64,000 bases of DNA from Thermogladius sp. (GTDB lineage Archaea > Thermoproteota > Thermoprotei_A > Sulfolobales > Desulfurococcaceae). Shown here piece by piece: positions 18,417 through 26,676 of this stretch. Numbering within the stretch: the first letter of the stretch is position 1; every line of letters starts with the position of its first letter. Where the stretch lies: assembly GCA_022759365.1 (NCBI GenBank), contig JAEMPJ010000001.1:31299-95298 (forward strand), read 5' to 3'. Under the pieces are notes generated by a model that was not told the origin of the DNA, did not search any database, and worked only from the letters and a program-made list of their open reading frames with translations. The position numbers were made by a program, and so were the translations under genes.

Positions 18417-18490
18417 CTAGAGCACTATTAAAGCAGGCTTAGTTAATAGCTTTCAACCAAATATAGTTAAACCAGGTGAGGAGCGTTCTC

Positions 18491-18560
18491 TTTCAAGCGA
18501 TGATGACGCCCTGCCGCTAAGGAGCTTAGGCGATGCTGTGAATTGAACCCCTGGCTGATT
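18491..18560 (+). ncRNA. Candidate C/D box sRNA with T-arm-like guide
   Basis: Perfect box C ATGATGA (18500-18506), D'-like CTAA (18517-18520), a weak C' (CTGTGAA, 18536-18542) and box D CTGA (18555-18558); span 59 bases. TATA-like ATATAGTTAAAC at 18459-18470 predicts a start near 18491. The 12 bases before box D, TTGAACCCCTGG, are complementary to CCAGGGGTTCAA, which looks like the T arm of a tRNA. Confidence 0.5.
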
Positions 18561-19135
18561 CACCAAACTTTCTCCAAGGCCTCTAAATCCCAATGCCAAC
18601 TCTCACCGTTCTCACATACCTCGTCGAGAGCTTTCTCAAGTGCTTCAACCGGCTCATAGCCCTCTTCCATTATCAGCCTTGTTAACACTCTATAACTCTC
18701 TTTGACCTCCTCGTAGTAGAGTTTAAGTAAGTTCCAAGGCGGGTCGATCAAAGGTCCTCTCCCCACACTAGGGCATATACTTGAAACCGAGACTCTACTA
18801 GGATCCCCAGGTGATACAGGTAGGAATGGGAATAGCCTGCATCTCATAGGTCTCGCCGGGTAGATCGAGCAGGTTGGTAGCTTACCCTTAAACTCTAGGA
18901 AGACGCACTTGTTATCTATCCCCCTTAGAACCGGTATCGGGAGGTAGTCGGCTACAACCACGTATATGTACCTGCCCGCCAGCTCCCTCCAGCTCACACC
19001 TTTAAACTTGGCTATCCGGCAGACGTCGAAGATCGTTAGAGAGACATTTGGGCCGCTTGAGCAACAGACCCCGCTTCTACCACACTTGAACCTAACCTTG
19101 TCACCCGGCTTAAGGATCATGTTACCCAAGTCCAC
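18560..19135 (-). CDS. YkgJ-type zinc/iron-chelating cysteine cluster protein
   Basis: Member of the CxxCC-type YkgJ family, thought to bind zinc or iron. The first cluster reads FKCGRSGVCCSSG (about 17-28); the second contains TCSIYPARPMRCRLFPF (C-x2-Y-P-x-RP-x2-C-R-x-FP). Helical C-terminus. 191 aa. Immediately upstream (11-base gap, same strand) is a 51-residue protein with four cysteines, so the two may share metal handling. The function of the family is not established. Confidence 0.85.
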   Translation of the reverse strand: MDLGNMILKPGDKVRFKCGRSGVCCSSGPNVSLTIFDVCRIAKFKGVSWRELAGRYIYVVVADYLPIPVLRGIDNKCVFLEFKGKLPTCSIYPARPMRCRLFPFLPVSPGDPSRVSVSSICPSVGRGPLIDPPWNLLKLYYEEVKESYRVLTRLIMEEGYEPVEALEKALDEVCENGESWHWDLEALEKVW

Positions 19136-19145
19136 TACCCCGTTT

Positions 19146-19301
19146 TCACGGTTTCTTAACCTTCCTCAACGGGCAGAAGCCTCTAAGCGGGCAAGTGGAA
19201 CACGAGCATTCGCTGAGAGAGTTTAAGGTGTATTGAATTATAATGTCGTCGTCAACGATCAGCCCTTTGACATCCTTCTTATCCTTACCTTTTGACGCCA
19301 A
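19146..19301 (-). CDS. Small four-cysteine protein (51 aa)
   Basis: Short gene on the minus strand: TTG 19301 to TGA 19146, preceded by GGGAAGGCGG at ribosome-site distance and by an in-frame stop, so TTG is the only usual start. The product begins ASKGKDKKDVKG, continues IVDDDIIIQYTLNS and ends with ECSCSTCPLRGFCPLRKVKK: C-x-C-x2-C-x5-C, a plausible zinc or Fe-S knuckle. It fills the otherwise unexplained gap between nnr and the YkgJ gene, 39 bases after one and 10 bases before the other. I know no named family. Confidence 0.6.
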   Translation of the reverse strand: MASKGKDKKDVKGLIVDDDIIIQYTLNSLSECSCSTCPLRGFCPLRKVKKP

Positions 19302-19340
19302 TGAAACCGCCTTCCCAAGTCATTTAATTGTCTACGCCGG

Positions 19341-20960
19341 TTATAGTTCTATTGGAAAATACTTCTCTACAACATATCCTGGGTTGCCCCTGATTATCCT
19401 CATAGCATAGGGGAGATTCTCCAGGACTAGGTCAGGCGTGACTCCGTCTTCACCTATAGTCTCTGCGGCGAGGTCCCCTGCCAACCCATGCACTAGGACA
19501 CCCATCCTCAATGAGGCGCCTGGATCTCTTAACCCCACCCCGTAGACCCCTGCTATCACACCGACTAAGACGTCGCCCATACCGGCCTTGGCCATCCCTG
19601 GGTTACCTGTGAGATTGACGTACGTCCTCCCATCAGGGTAGGCTATTATGCTCCGCGCGGTTTTCAAGACGAGGTAAGTGTTGAAACCCTTTGCAAACTC
19701 CTGGACAACCCTGATCGGGTTCTCCTCGATCTCTTTAAGCGACATGCCTGTCAGCCTTGAGAACTCCCCTGGGTGGGGTGTTAGTATGGTCGGGTAAAGC
19801 CTCTTCTTCAAAACCTCTATGTTCCCCGATAGAGCTGTTAAACCGTCCCCGTCGACGATAACAGGGGTCTTAACGCTCTCCACCACCTTCACGACGAGCT
19901 CCATTGTTTCCCGGTTGGTCGACAGACCCGGGCCCACCGCGACTATGTCTATCCCCGCTTCCTCTACTAAACCCAGGATGTTTTCTAGGTTGGAATACGA
20001 GATAGAGCCTTCGCTCGTCTCCTCCATCGGAATGTACACCACCTCGCTCGACTTGCTCGCTAGAGCGGGAATAATCGACTTGGGGGCTGCTAGCCGTGCG
20101 TATCCGCCTCCGACGGCTAGGAAGGATTGGGATGCATAATAGGGTGCCCCGTAGTAGTATCTAGACCCAGCTATCAGCAGGTATTTGCCGAAAACCCCTT
20201 TGTGACCCCACTTAACTCTCTCAGGGAGTTGTAGCGGGTAATTAAGCTCCACCCTAATATCGTTGGAGTCGAGTAGGCTAGGCGGGTAGGAGAGCCTCGA
20301 GACATATAGCTTCCCGCAGTAGTATGCCCCCGGGTAAAGGATATTCCCGTACTTGGGTAGCCCAAATGTCACTGTCACACTACTCCTGACAGCGACACCC
20401 TCGACACGCCCGTTGTCGGGGTTGACCCCCGAGGCTATGTCCACGCTTACAACGGGTTTCCCAGAGCTATTGATCAGCTCCACAACCCTCCTCCGGTAGT
20501 CCTTGATCTCCCCTTTCAAACCTATCCCGAAGAGCCCGACTATCAGGACATCCGCGGTTTGGATCAGATCCTCCAATACTCGGGTAGATGCTTCGTCGGC
20601 AACATAGCTTATGCTCACCCCCATGTTCTTCAGCAACTCCAGGTTTCTCGCCGCTAGTGGTGTGGCCTTCGCCAGTTCGCCGACGACGACAACACCCACT
20701 TTTGCCCCAGCGGAATAAAGCCTTCTAGCCGCGACTAGCGCATCCCCTCCATTGTTCCCAGTTCCAGCAACCACCAGGTAGTTTTTGTCGAGACCGTACT
20801 CCCTCCTAGCAACCTCGTAGACAGCTGAACCAGCATCCTCCATTAGAAGCTCGGGGTTTACACCATACTCCCTGGAAGCCTTCTCATCCATCTCCCTAGC
20901 TTGCTCCGCGCTCACGATTTTAAGGAATCTTCTCAAGGCCGCACACTGTGTTAAAAACAA
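19341..20960 (-). CDS. nnr: Bifunctional NAD(P)HX epimerase/dehydratase
   Basis: Repairs hydrated NAD(P)H. N-terminal YjeF_N epimerase domain (about 15-225) with AGTGNNGGDALVAAR; C-terminal ADP/ATP-dependent dehydratase domain (about 240-525) with VVDGDGLTAL-type core (IVDGDGLTAL), TPHPGEFSRL and the GNPGMAKAGMGDVL nucleotide/anion site. 539 aa, normal for the fused archaeal form. The first dozen residues from 20960 are not family-like, so a start nearer residue 10-13 is possible. It ends two bases after the preceding unknown gene begins its stop region, suggesting co-transcription with 20963-21586. Confidence 0.93.
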   Translation of the reverse strand: MFLTQCAALRRFLKIVSAEQAREMDEKASREYGVNPELLMEDAGSAVYEVARREYGLDKNYLVVAGTGNNGGDALVAARRLYSAGAKVGVVVVGELAKATPLAARNLELLKNMGVSISYVADEASTRVLEDLIQTADVLIVGLFGIGLKGEIKDYRRRVVELINSSGKPVVSVDIASGVNPDNGRVEGVAVRSSVTVTFGLPKYGNILYPGAYYCGKLYVSRLSYPPSLLDSNDIRVELNYPLQLPERVKWGHKGVFGKYLLIAGSRYYYGAPYYASQSFLAVGGGYARLAAPKSIIPALASKSSEVVYIPMEETSEGSISYSNLENILGLVEEAGIDIVAVGPGLSTNRETMELVVKVVESVKTPVIVDGDGLTALSGNIEVLKKRLYPTILTPHPGEFSRLTGMSLKEIEENPIRVVQEFAKGFNTYLVLKTARSIIAYPDGRTYVNLTGNPGMAKAGMGDVLVGVIAGVYGVGLRDPGASLRMGVLVHGLAGDLAAETIGEDGVTPDLVLENLPYAMRIIRGNPGYVVEKYFPIEL

Positions 20961-20962
20961 TT

Positions 20963-21586
20963 CTAACCCGGGATTTTAACCACGTGACGCATAGGCGTGT
21001 TGTCGGCCACTATTCTAAGGTAGCCCGGGATGTTGATTTCCTTGTATGAGACCACGATCTCACCCCTCGAGCCGCAAACCCTGTAGACGCCGTTGCCACA
21101 CTCGATCTCGCCACCGCACAACCCTTGTATGAGGCTACTAGCCTTCGACCTCAAGAAGACCCCGAATCTAACCCAGGTCTCCAATCCTAGGCTCCCACAC
21201 CCAGCCGGCCTGTAGTATAGGTGTAGGCTTGGCGAAACCATTTCAAGCATAAACGGGATTGTCTCTCCCTCAACCGTGTCAACCATTATGGTGAAACCAC
21301 CGTAGAAGAAGGAGTGTGCTATAGCCCTGAGCAGAGGCCCCTCCAGCCTCCGCGGATCCACCCCACGTGATACAGCCCTACAGGCTTCCACGACATGCGT
21401 GGCATCCAGGTCTCCAGGTATGTTCGAGACCTCCCTAAACACGTTGCCACGCCTTAGAATGCTTATCCTGTAGTTAAGGGCCGGTAGCAGAACGTAGGCT
21501 CTGCTCCCTGAAATCGAGATCTCGTCTAGGAGGAGAGTGTGCGGGCAACTGTAGAGCTCGTCGTAATCCCATGTCAATTCAACCAA
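20963..21586 (-). CDS. Hypothetical protein upstream of nnr
   Basis: Not recognised. 207 residues, mixed alpha/beta with eight cysteines, several spaced as in CGSLGLETW, LCGGEIECGNGVYRVCG, which could be structural or metal-binding in a hyperthermophile. No signal peptide or membrane helix. It precedes nnr by two bases on the same strand, so the two are almost certainly one transcript. The 81 bases upstream hold a TATA-like TTATTTAAAAC for the divergent pair. Confidence 0.65.
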   Translation of the reverse strand: MVELTWDYDELYSCPHTLLLDEISISGSRAYVLLPALNYRISILRRGNVFREVSNIPGDLDATHVVEACRAVSRGVDPRRLEGPLLRAIAHSFFYGGFTIMVDTVEGETIPFMLEMVSPSLHLYYRPAGCGSLGLETWVRFGVFLRSKASSLIQGLCGGEIECGNGVYRVCGSRGEIVVSYKEINIPGYLRIVADNTPMRHVVKIPG

Positions 21587-21676
21587 CCGTTCCAGCCAAG
21601 TGGAACTGTCCCAATTAACTTTTGGGCGTAGGGGTTATTTAAAACGGTCTGCTAAAGTAGAGCCCAGGTGAGTGGT

Positions 21677-22915
21677 GTGAAAGCCTGGCTGTCAACCATA
21701 TCCGCCTTACTAATCGTGGCAGGACTAGTGGTAAGCCTGTCCGCGATCCCATTAGCAAGTAAAGGAATCCAGGACGTCGCTGCAAACGCTGAATCCGAGG
21801 ATGAGGTCGATATAGCCAACAACACTGTCGCTGTGAGGCCAGCTTTCGACTTAGCCTTTGAAAACGCGTTGAAGCTTGCCTACGATGTCAGGAACGTGAC
21901 TTACCCGCTATTCCAGTGGGAGATATCGCATAATGTTACGGCTGCAAACGTGACTCTAAACCTGGGCGACAAGTTCCTCGATAAGGCTCTCAACCTCAGC
22001 AGCTCGAACCAGACTAGGAGAGCTACTGCTATGGCTATCACCGCAGCCCTCCACTACAGCCACGCCGTACCACTAGCATACAATGTGGTGGGGAAGACTA
22101 TAGACAGCCTCTTCAACGCTAACGCCACGTCAGGCGAGATAACCAGTGCAGTAATCAACCTAGCCCAGGAGCTGAAGCCCATCCTCCTAAACGCTGTCTC
22201 GACAGCTGAGGCGAGGAACCTAACAATCCCGGCTTCACTAAACAACATTACGGCAATAGGCGACATGCTGATAGCGAACGCGCAGTCAAACCTATCGGCA
22301 GGCAATATCACGCTAGCCTTCAGGCTCGCCATGCATGGGTACCACACTTACGTGAAGGCCTACGGCCTCTTGGTGACCTGCATATTCGTCCAGGACTTGA
22401 AGCTACCCGCTAGACACGATATCGGGGTGTTCTTCCTCCATGGTAAGATAAGTAGGGACACGCTTGTTAAAGTGTTCGAGAGGCTCCCCGCGGGCTTGAA
22501 AGAGGTTGTGATCGCCAAGATCGCGAAGGGCGAGCTAAATGAGACAGGGGACGTAGTAGGGTATGTTAGGGAAGTCGCCGTAATGTGGAGCCCTAAAGCT
22601 AGGGAGCTTGCCAACGACTACATTAGGTCTCTCCTGGAGAACTTAGCGTTGAAAACTGTCAACGAGAACGAGACAGCTAGAGTGGCTATCTTCATGAAGT
22701 TCAAGAGCGAGGATGAGTTTAGAAATGATATTAGACAAATAATCCTCAGCGGGCTAAGCCAGAATAAGACTTTAAGCCAAATACTAGACGACCTCTCAGG
22801 GCATTTAGGTAGCTTGGCAAACGGTAAATTCGACTTCAAAGCGATCTTAAACAACAAGATACAACACGTTAGTATTAAAGTTGAGAGCCAAAATGAGTTA
22901 GGGAACGAGGCTTAA
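21677..22915 (+). CDS. Secreted/membrane-anchored helical glycoprotein, unknown
   Basis: Not recognised. One N-terminal hydrophobic helix (about residues 4-25, WLSTISALLIVAGLVVS) acts as signal peptide or anchor; the remaining 390 residues are helical and carry about fifteen N-x-S/T sequons (NVT, NAT, NLS, NET), typical of an N-glycosylated external archaeal protein. Two tandem helical blocks are separable around residue 240. GTG 21668 is the longest start, but GGTGAG at 21667-21672 is better spaced for GTG 21677. It begins the surface-protein region. Confidence 0.7.
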   Translation: MKAWLSTISALLIVAGLVVSLSAIPLASKGIQDVAANAESEDEVDIANNTVAVRPAFDLAFENALKLAYDVRNVTYPLFQWEISHNVTAANVTLNLGDKFLDKALNLSSSNQTRRATAMAITAALHYSHAVPLAYNVVGKTIDSLFNANATSGEITSAVINLAQELKPILLNAVSTAEARNLTIPASLNNITAIGDMLIANAQSNLSAGNITLAFRLAMHGYHTYVKAYGLLVTCIFVQDLKLPARHDIGVFFLHGKISRDTLVKVFERLPAGLKEVVIAKIAKGELNETGDVVGYVREVAVMWSPKARELANDYIRSLLENLALKTVNENETARVAIFMKFKSEDEFRNDIRQIILSGLSQNKTLSQILDDLSGHLGSLANGKFDFKAILNNKIQHVSIKVESQNELGNEA

Positions 22916-22987
22916 GATTAGGCCCCTTATAACACCTGTTTTTTTAACTCCATTTAACATTTTTAGCTCTCAAGAGGTGTATATGGA

Positions 22988-23773
22988 ATGAGGTTCTACC
23001 TCCCCCTGCTAATCCTTTTAGCCACCGTTTTATTCGCCAGCACTACTCCAGTGAAATCGCAACAAGTCTCGTCAACCAATATACAAATCACATACGACCC
23101 TCTGGCCGAGAGCGGTATAGTCGTATATAATATCTCCTTCGACCAGCCTGCTACCACACCTATCAATCTCACCGTAATGCTCCTACCTGGAAGCAATATG
23201 ACGATCTTAAACGTAACAAGCCTTGAGGGGGCACCGCTACCCTACTACTACGATAATCAGTCAAATACGCTTTCAATACTCCTGAACGGGACATCCGGCG
23301 TCATAATAACATACTCTGCCGACGACCTGATGACAACGCTTGTGCCCGGAAGCTACTATATAACCCTTGACACAACGTCGATCCCCGGGGCAGTATCCAT
23401 CGATTTCAATATCCCCGGTTTATACAATGCTAGCTGTATCGGCCTCAAGTGTTCTACAACCCTAGATTTCTCAAGCAACATAACGGAAATACACGTTGAA
23501 GGTAAGGGGACTCTAATAATGACGCTCGCACTCTACACCCCACCTACTCCACCAGTGGAAATTGAAACCCCCACAACAACGTCGACGGCAACTACTACAT
23601 CAATTGGATCAACTACTCCACAGTACACGACGAGCCCAACGCAGGTTCCGGGCACACCTCAATCTCCAGGGGGTCAAACGTCAACATCGTCGGGAAGCCT
23701 CTTAATAGCAATAGTAGCTGTCTTGGTAGTTGGTGTGGTTTTAATTCTGCTTTTCGCGAGAAAAAGAGCTTAA
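22988..23773 (+). CDS. Surface protein with Thr/Ser/Pro stalk and C-terminal anchor
   Basis: 261 residues: signal peptide (1-25, LPLLILLATVLFA...), a beta-rich ectodomain with NIT-type glycosylation sites, a low-complexity Thr/Ser/Pro stalk (about 188-235), one membrane helix (238-256) and a short basic KRA tail. The ectodomain parallels that of the next gene: YDPLAESG here against YDPLSRTG there, DDLMTTLVPGSYY against TDLFQELAPGSYE, and IPGLY against IPGVY. Ribosome site GAGGTG sits nine bases before the ATG. Function unknown; possibly the surface partner of the adjacent membrane regulator. Confidence 0.75.
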   Translation: MRFYLPLLILLATVLFASTTPVKSQQVSSTNIQITYDPLAESGIVVYNISFDQPATTPINLTVMLLPGSNMTILNVTSLEGAPLPYYYDNQSNTLSILLNGTSGVIITYSADDLMTTLVPGSYYITLDTTSIPGAVSIDFNIPGLYNASCIGLKCSTTLDFSSNITEIHVEGKGTLIMTLALYTPPTPPVEIETPTTTSTATTTSIGSTTPQYTTSPTQVPGTPQSPGGQTSTSSGSLLIAIVAVLVVGVVLILLFARKRA

Positions 23774-23790
23774 ATCTAATGTGAGCATTT

Positions 23791-23800
23791 TTTATATAAA
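23791..23800 (+). promoter_or_regulatory. TATA box for the membrane regulator
   Basis: TTTATATAAA is centred 27 bases before ATG 23823, predicting a leaderless message starting at that ATG and ruling against the longer GTG 23781 reading. Confidence 0.6.
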
Positions 23801-23822
23801 GCTAATAGTGATATTAATGCCC

Positions 23823-24809
23823 ATGAAGAGATGTAGAGAGCTGAGAGAATTCGCCTTAATATTTATGTTGCTGCCAGCTCTAGTCTACAGTATATCTCTT
23901 TCGAATACGGTAGACCAAGTAGCCTACTACATAGCATACGACCCGTTATCTCGCACCGGCTATGAAACCATTACGCTTCAAGTCAGCGCGAATGGGATAA
24001 CGGACTTCTCCATTCAACTGATCAACCCCTTATACGGGTGCAACGCGACTTTAATCAACGCTACCTTCGCGAACCCGGACGCTGTGGTGGTTCCCCCGTC
24101 TTTCAACTCTTCAACCTGTGAAGTTGATTTCGTGGTGAACTCCTCTACAACAGTAACAGTATACTTGCTGGTAACCGACTTGTTCCAAGAGCTGGCACCG
24201 GGCTCCTACGAGGGTGTGCTAGATTTCACCATGTTCCGCAACGCCTCTTTTACATCGATCGTCACGATCCCTGGGGTATACCAGGTGATAGCCAGGAGGT
24301 TCGACTCGCCCTCAGGCGACCCTGCGGTCTCCTACACTTCTAACACCACCGTGATATCCTTCTCATCGCCAGGACTATACCATGTGATATTGATGGCCTC
24401 GGGTGGTGAAGAGGTGCCTCAGCCAACGGGTTCAGGCGGCGGGGGCTTCGTAAGTGCATCCATTGTTATTTGGTTAATCCCAGTGACCGTAATAGCTGTG
24501 CTTGCTGTAGCGATATTGTTATTGTGGAGAAGGAGGGAGAGAGTAGTCGTTGAGACGCTCCCGCCTAGAAGTCTCGAAGAGGACGAGATCGTTAAAGAAA
24601 TAATCCTAGCCCTTGGCGACGCTGGGGAGAAAGGTTTGAGGCAGAGCGATATAGTCGCGGCCACCAAGAGACCTAAGTCAAGTATTAGCAGGAGAGTGAA
24701 GAGACTACTAGAGGAGGGGTACATAGAGGTTGAAAGAGTCGGAAAATACAATGTGTTGAAGCTAACTGAGAAGGGCCTTAAGTTCTACAGAGGTTTAAAG
24801 AAGAGATGA
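23823..24809 (+). CDS. Transmembrane winged-helix transcription regulator
   Basis: One-component membrane regulator. N-terminal signal/anchor helix (about 8-24), a beta-rich, sequon-containing ectodomain (about 25-195) related to that of the gene before it, a Gly-rich hinge, a membrane helix (about 206-231, VIWLIPVTVIAVLAVAILLL), then a basic junction and a cytoplasmic MarR-like winged helix (about 248-325) with RQSDIVAATKRPKSSISRRVKRL as helices 2-3 and GKYNVLKLTEKG as the wing. It would sense something outside and bind DNA inside. ATG 23823 was chosen because the TATA box makes the transcript start there. It overlaps the next gene by four bases. Confidence 0.8.
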   Translation: MKRCRELREFALIFMLLPALVYSISLSNTVDQVAYYIAYDPLSRTGYETITLQVSANGITDFSIQLINPLYGCNATLINATFANPDAVVVPPSFNSSTCEVDFVVNSSTTVTVYLLVTDLFQELAPGSYEGVLDFTMFRNASFTSIVTIPGVYQVIARRFDSPSGDPAVSYTSNTTVISFSSPGLYHVILMASGGEEVPQPTGSGGGGFVSASIVIWLIPVTVIAVLAVAILLLWRRRERVVVETLPPRSLEEDEIVKEIILALGDAGEKGLRQSDIVAATKRPKSSISRRVKRLLEEGYIEVERVGKYNVLKLTEKGLKFYRGLKKR

Positions 24810-25330
24810 GCGAGCTCAAGCCTATTTACGGCTACGGGTTCTTTAACGTTAGAGAAAGCGGCTTGGTCGACGAGACAATTGTATTCCTGTACTCGGATCC
24901 AGAAGCGTACTATAAGAGGATAATGAGAGACCGATCCAAATACGCCCGGGAGATAGAGATGCTCAGCAGGAACATGCAGTACTTTCTCGACGAGGAGAAG
25001 GTCTACATCAACAACGAGAGAGTCTACCCCATCCTAGGCCGAGTAGACATAGGTGTAGCAGGACTCGACAACATCGCTTACATAATATTCAGCATTTACT
25101 TCAAAGGGGTCTTGAAGAAAGGTTTAAACACGTATGTAAATGAGTACGAGCAGGAGACATCTGAATACGACTACACTGTCTACTGGCTTTTCCCCGAAAA
25201 CGCCCGAATTGTAAAAGCCGTGTTGAACGTACCCTACGAAGTGGTACTCTACGGGAGGGGGTTGAGGTTCACCGTGTACAGGGGGACAAGACTTCCTGGC
25301 CGTGAGGAAATAATCTTCGAAATCAACTAA
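24806..25330 (+). CDS. Hypothetical protein coupled to the membrane regulator
   Basis: Not recognised. 174 residues, soluble, no signal peptide; mixed alpha/beta with many Tyr and charged residues. Central segment GRVDIGVAGLDNIAYIIFSIYFKG looks like paired strands, and there are no cysteines. The ATGA overlap with the membrane regulator gene implies translational coupling, so it may be an effector or accessory of that regulator (inference only). Confidence 0.65.
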   Translation: MSELKPIYGYGFFNVRESGLVDETIVFLYSDPEAYYKRIMRDRSKYAREIEMLSRNMQYFLDEEKVYINNERVYPILGRVDIGVAGLDNIAYIIFSIYFKGVLKKGLNTYVNEYEQETSEYDYTVYWLFPENARIVKAVLNVPYEVVLYGRGLRFTVYRGTRLPGREEIIFEIN

Positions 25331-25418
25331 GGGACAGCAGGGTCTCTTCAAGCCTTGGAAGCACTTTAGTTTCTTGCTACACCCTCTAACCCTTTAAACC
25401 CCTTCTCACATGAGTGAT

Positions 25419-25490
25419 ATAGGGATGATGTTAGGGGACCTCACTTGAGGTCTTTCTGAACTGTGATGTGGGGCCAAAGCGCTGAACCTT
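25419..25490 (+). ncRNA. Candidate C/D box sRNA with internal hairpin
   Basis: Box C ATGATGT (25425-25431), CTGA (D', 25456-25459), TGATGT (C', 25464-25469), a 12-base guide GGGGCCAAAGCG and box D CTGA (25482-25485). A terminal stem can form (ATGGG-like 25420-25424 with ACCTT after box D). The C-D' interval is unusually long (24 bases) because it contains a perfect hairpin GACCTC-ACTT-GAGGTC. TATA-like CCTTTAAAC at 25391-25399 predicts a start near 25421. It fills most of the gap before priL. Confidence 0.45.
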
Positions 25491-25512
25491 AGTCAAAAGG
25501 TCGGGGCGAGTT

Positions 25513-26676
25513 ATGTCTAAAAGACAGGTTTTGGACTACAGGCTTCTGCCATTCCTTTTCACCATAGAGGAGGTAAGGGAGTTTCTGAAGGGTGCGCCGT
25601 TAGAGCAGGTCATATCCTCAAGCGAGTCCCCTATACGTTTGAGGGCCCTGAACAACCTGCGGAAGATATTGTCCGAAGGCGTGCCAGGAGACCCCGAGCT
25701 ACCGCTCGAATACGAGGTAGCCTCCTACTACGCCCTGATAATGATCGCGAAAAGCCTAGCCGAGAGGAGACTCTACACCAGGATATCGGTTGCTTACTCT
25801 AAGAGAGCTAGAGATGTTTTCAACGGGTTAGATGAGAAAATTCTAGCAGGGTTGGGCAGAAAGCTTGGATTAGATGTCGAATTAGAAAAAAGCCCTATCA
25901 AAATTCCTGTCTCAGTGAAAAAAGGCGTGGTAGTCTACAACACGCTTTCTTTCTCCATGGGTGTTAAATCTTATTTAAGCGTGGTGTCTCAAAGACTCAT
26001 ACAAGACAAAAAGTATCACATATCGAGTACTATACTGGATAAAGGAAGGGTCTTCCTAGACCGGGAGACCTTCATAAGAGTTCTCGAAGAGGCGGTCTAC
26101 CAGTACATTCTGAAGTCATTTGACTCGATTGAACCAGTTGGAATTGACAGCGGTCTGCTCAACGAGAGCAGGAGGATCCTCGAGGAACTAGGGCTGAGGA
26201 CGGGCGGCCAGAGCCTCGAGGAACATCCAAAAGAAGTAAGAGAGGGGGCTTTCCCGCCCTGCGTGAAGAAGGTGATTGAGAGACTTAGGTCGGGCGAGAA
26301 TATTTCCCACCCGGAAAGGTTCTTGTTAGCTACTTTTCTCATTAATATAGGTGTGGACATAGATTCGATCGTGGAGTTGTTCAGGAACGCGCCTGACTTC
26401 AACGAGAGGATCACGAGATACCAAGTTGAACACCTTGCAGGGCTTAGGGGAGGGAAAAAGAAATATCTACCCTATAGTTGCGATAAGTTAAAGTCTCTCG
26501 GAATATGCCCTATCACAGACAAATGCCCAGGCGACAACCCCTTATCTGTCTACTACAAGAATCTTAAAGGCGCGTTAAAGGGGCAGTCAAACGACCGCGG
26601 CAACCTTTCTAGCGAAAACATAGATAGCGTAGACGAGGATGGAGAGGAGGAAAAGAGCGAAGATGACGTCGCCTAA
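25513..26676 (+). CDS. priL: DNA primase large subunit
   Basis: Regulatory, iron-sulfur subunit of the archaeo-eukaryotic primase that starts RNA primers with PriS. The C-terminal [4Fe-4S] domain shows the four expected cysteines: C250 (FPPCVKKVIERL), C323 (YSC), C332 (ICP) and C338 (KCPGD), with the conserved TRYQVEHLAG between the first and second. 387 aa is normal; the last 30 residues form an acidic, low-complexity tail (SVDEDGEEEKSEDD). That tail lies opposite the 3' end of the next gene, a 90-base convergent overlap. PriS is not in this window. Confidence 0.95.
   Translation: MSKRQVLDYRLLPFLFTIEEVREFLKGAPLEQVISSSESPIRLRALNNLRKILSEGVPGDPELPLEYEVASYYALIMIAKSLAERRLYTRISVAYSKRARDVFNGLDEKILAGLGRKLGLDVELEKSPIKIPVSVKKGVVVYNTLSFSMGVKSYLSVVSQRLIQDKKYHISSTILDKGRVFLDRETFIRVLEEAVYQYILKSFDSIEPVGIDSGLLNESRRILEELGLRTGGQSLEEHPKEVREGAFPPCVKKVIERLRSGENISHPERFLLATFLINIGVDIDSIVELFRNAPDFNERITRYQVEHLAGLRGGKKKYLPYSCDKLKSLGICPITDKCPGDNPLSVYYKNLKGALKGQSNDRGNLSSENIDSVDEDGEEEKSEDDVA

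Noticed and set aside
23561-23700. Thr/Ser/Pro codon run as a tandem DNA repeat
   Set aside because: The repetition is at the amino acid level (a glycosylated stalk) without a regular DNA unit.
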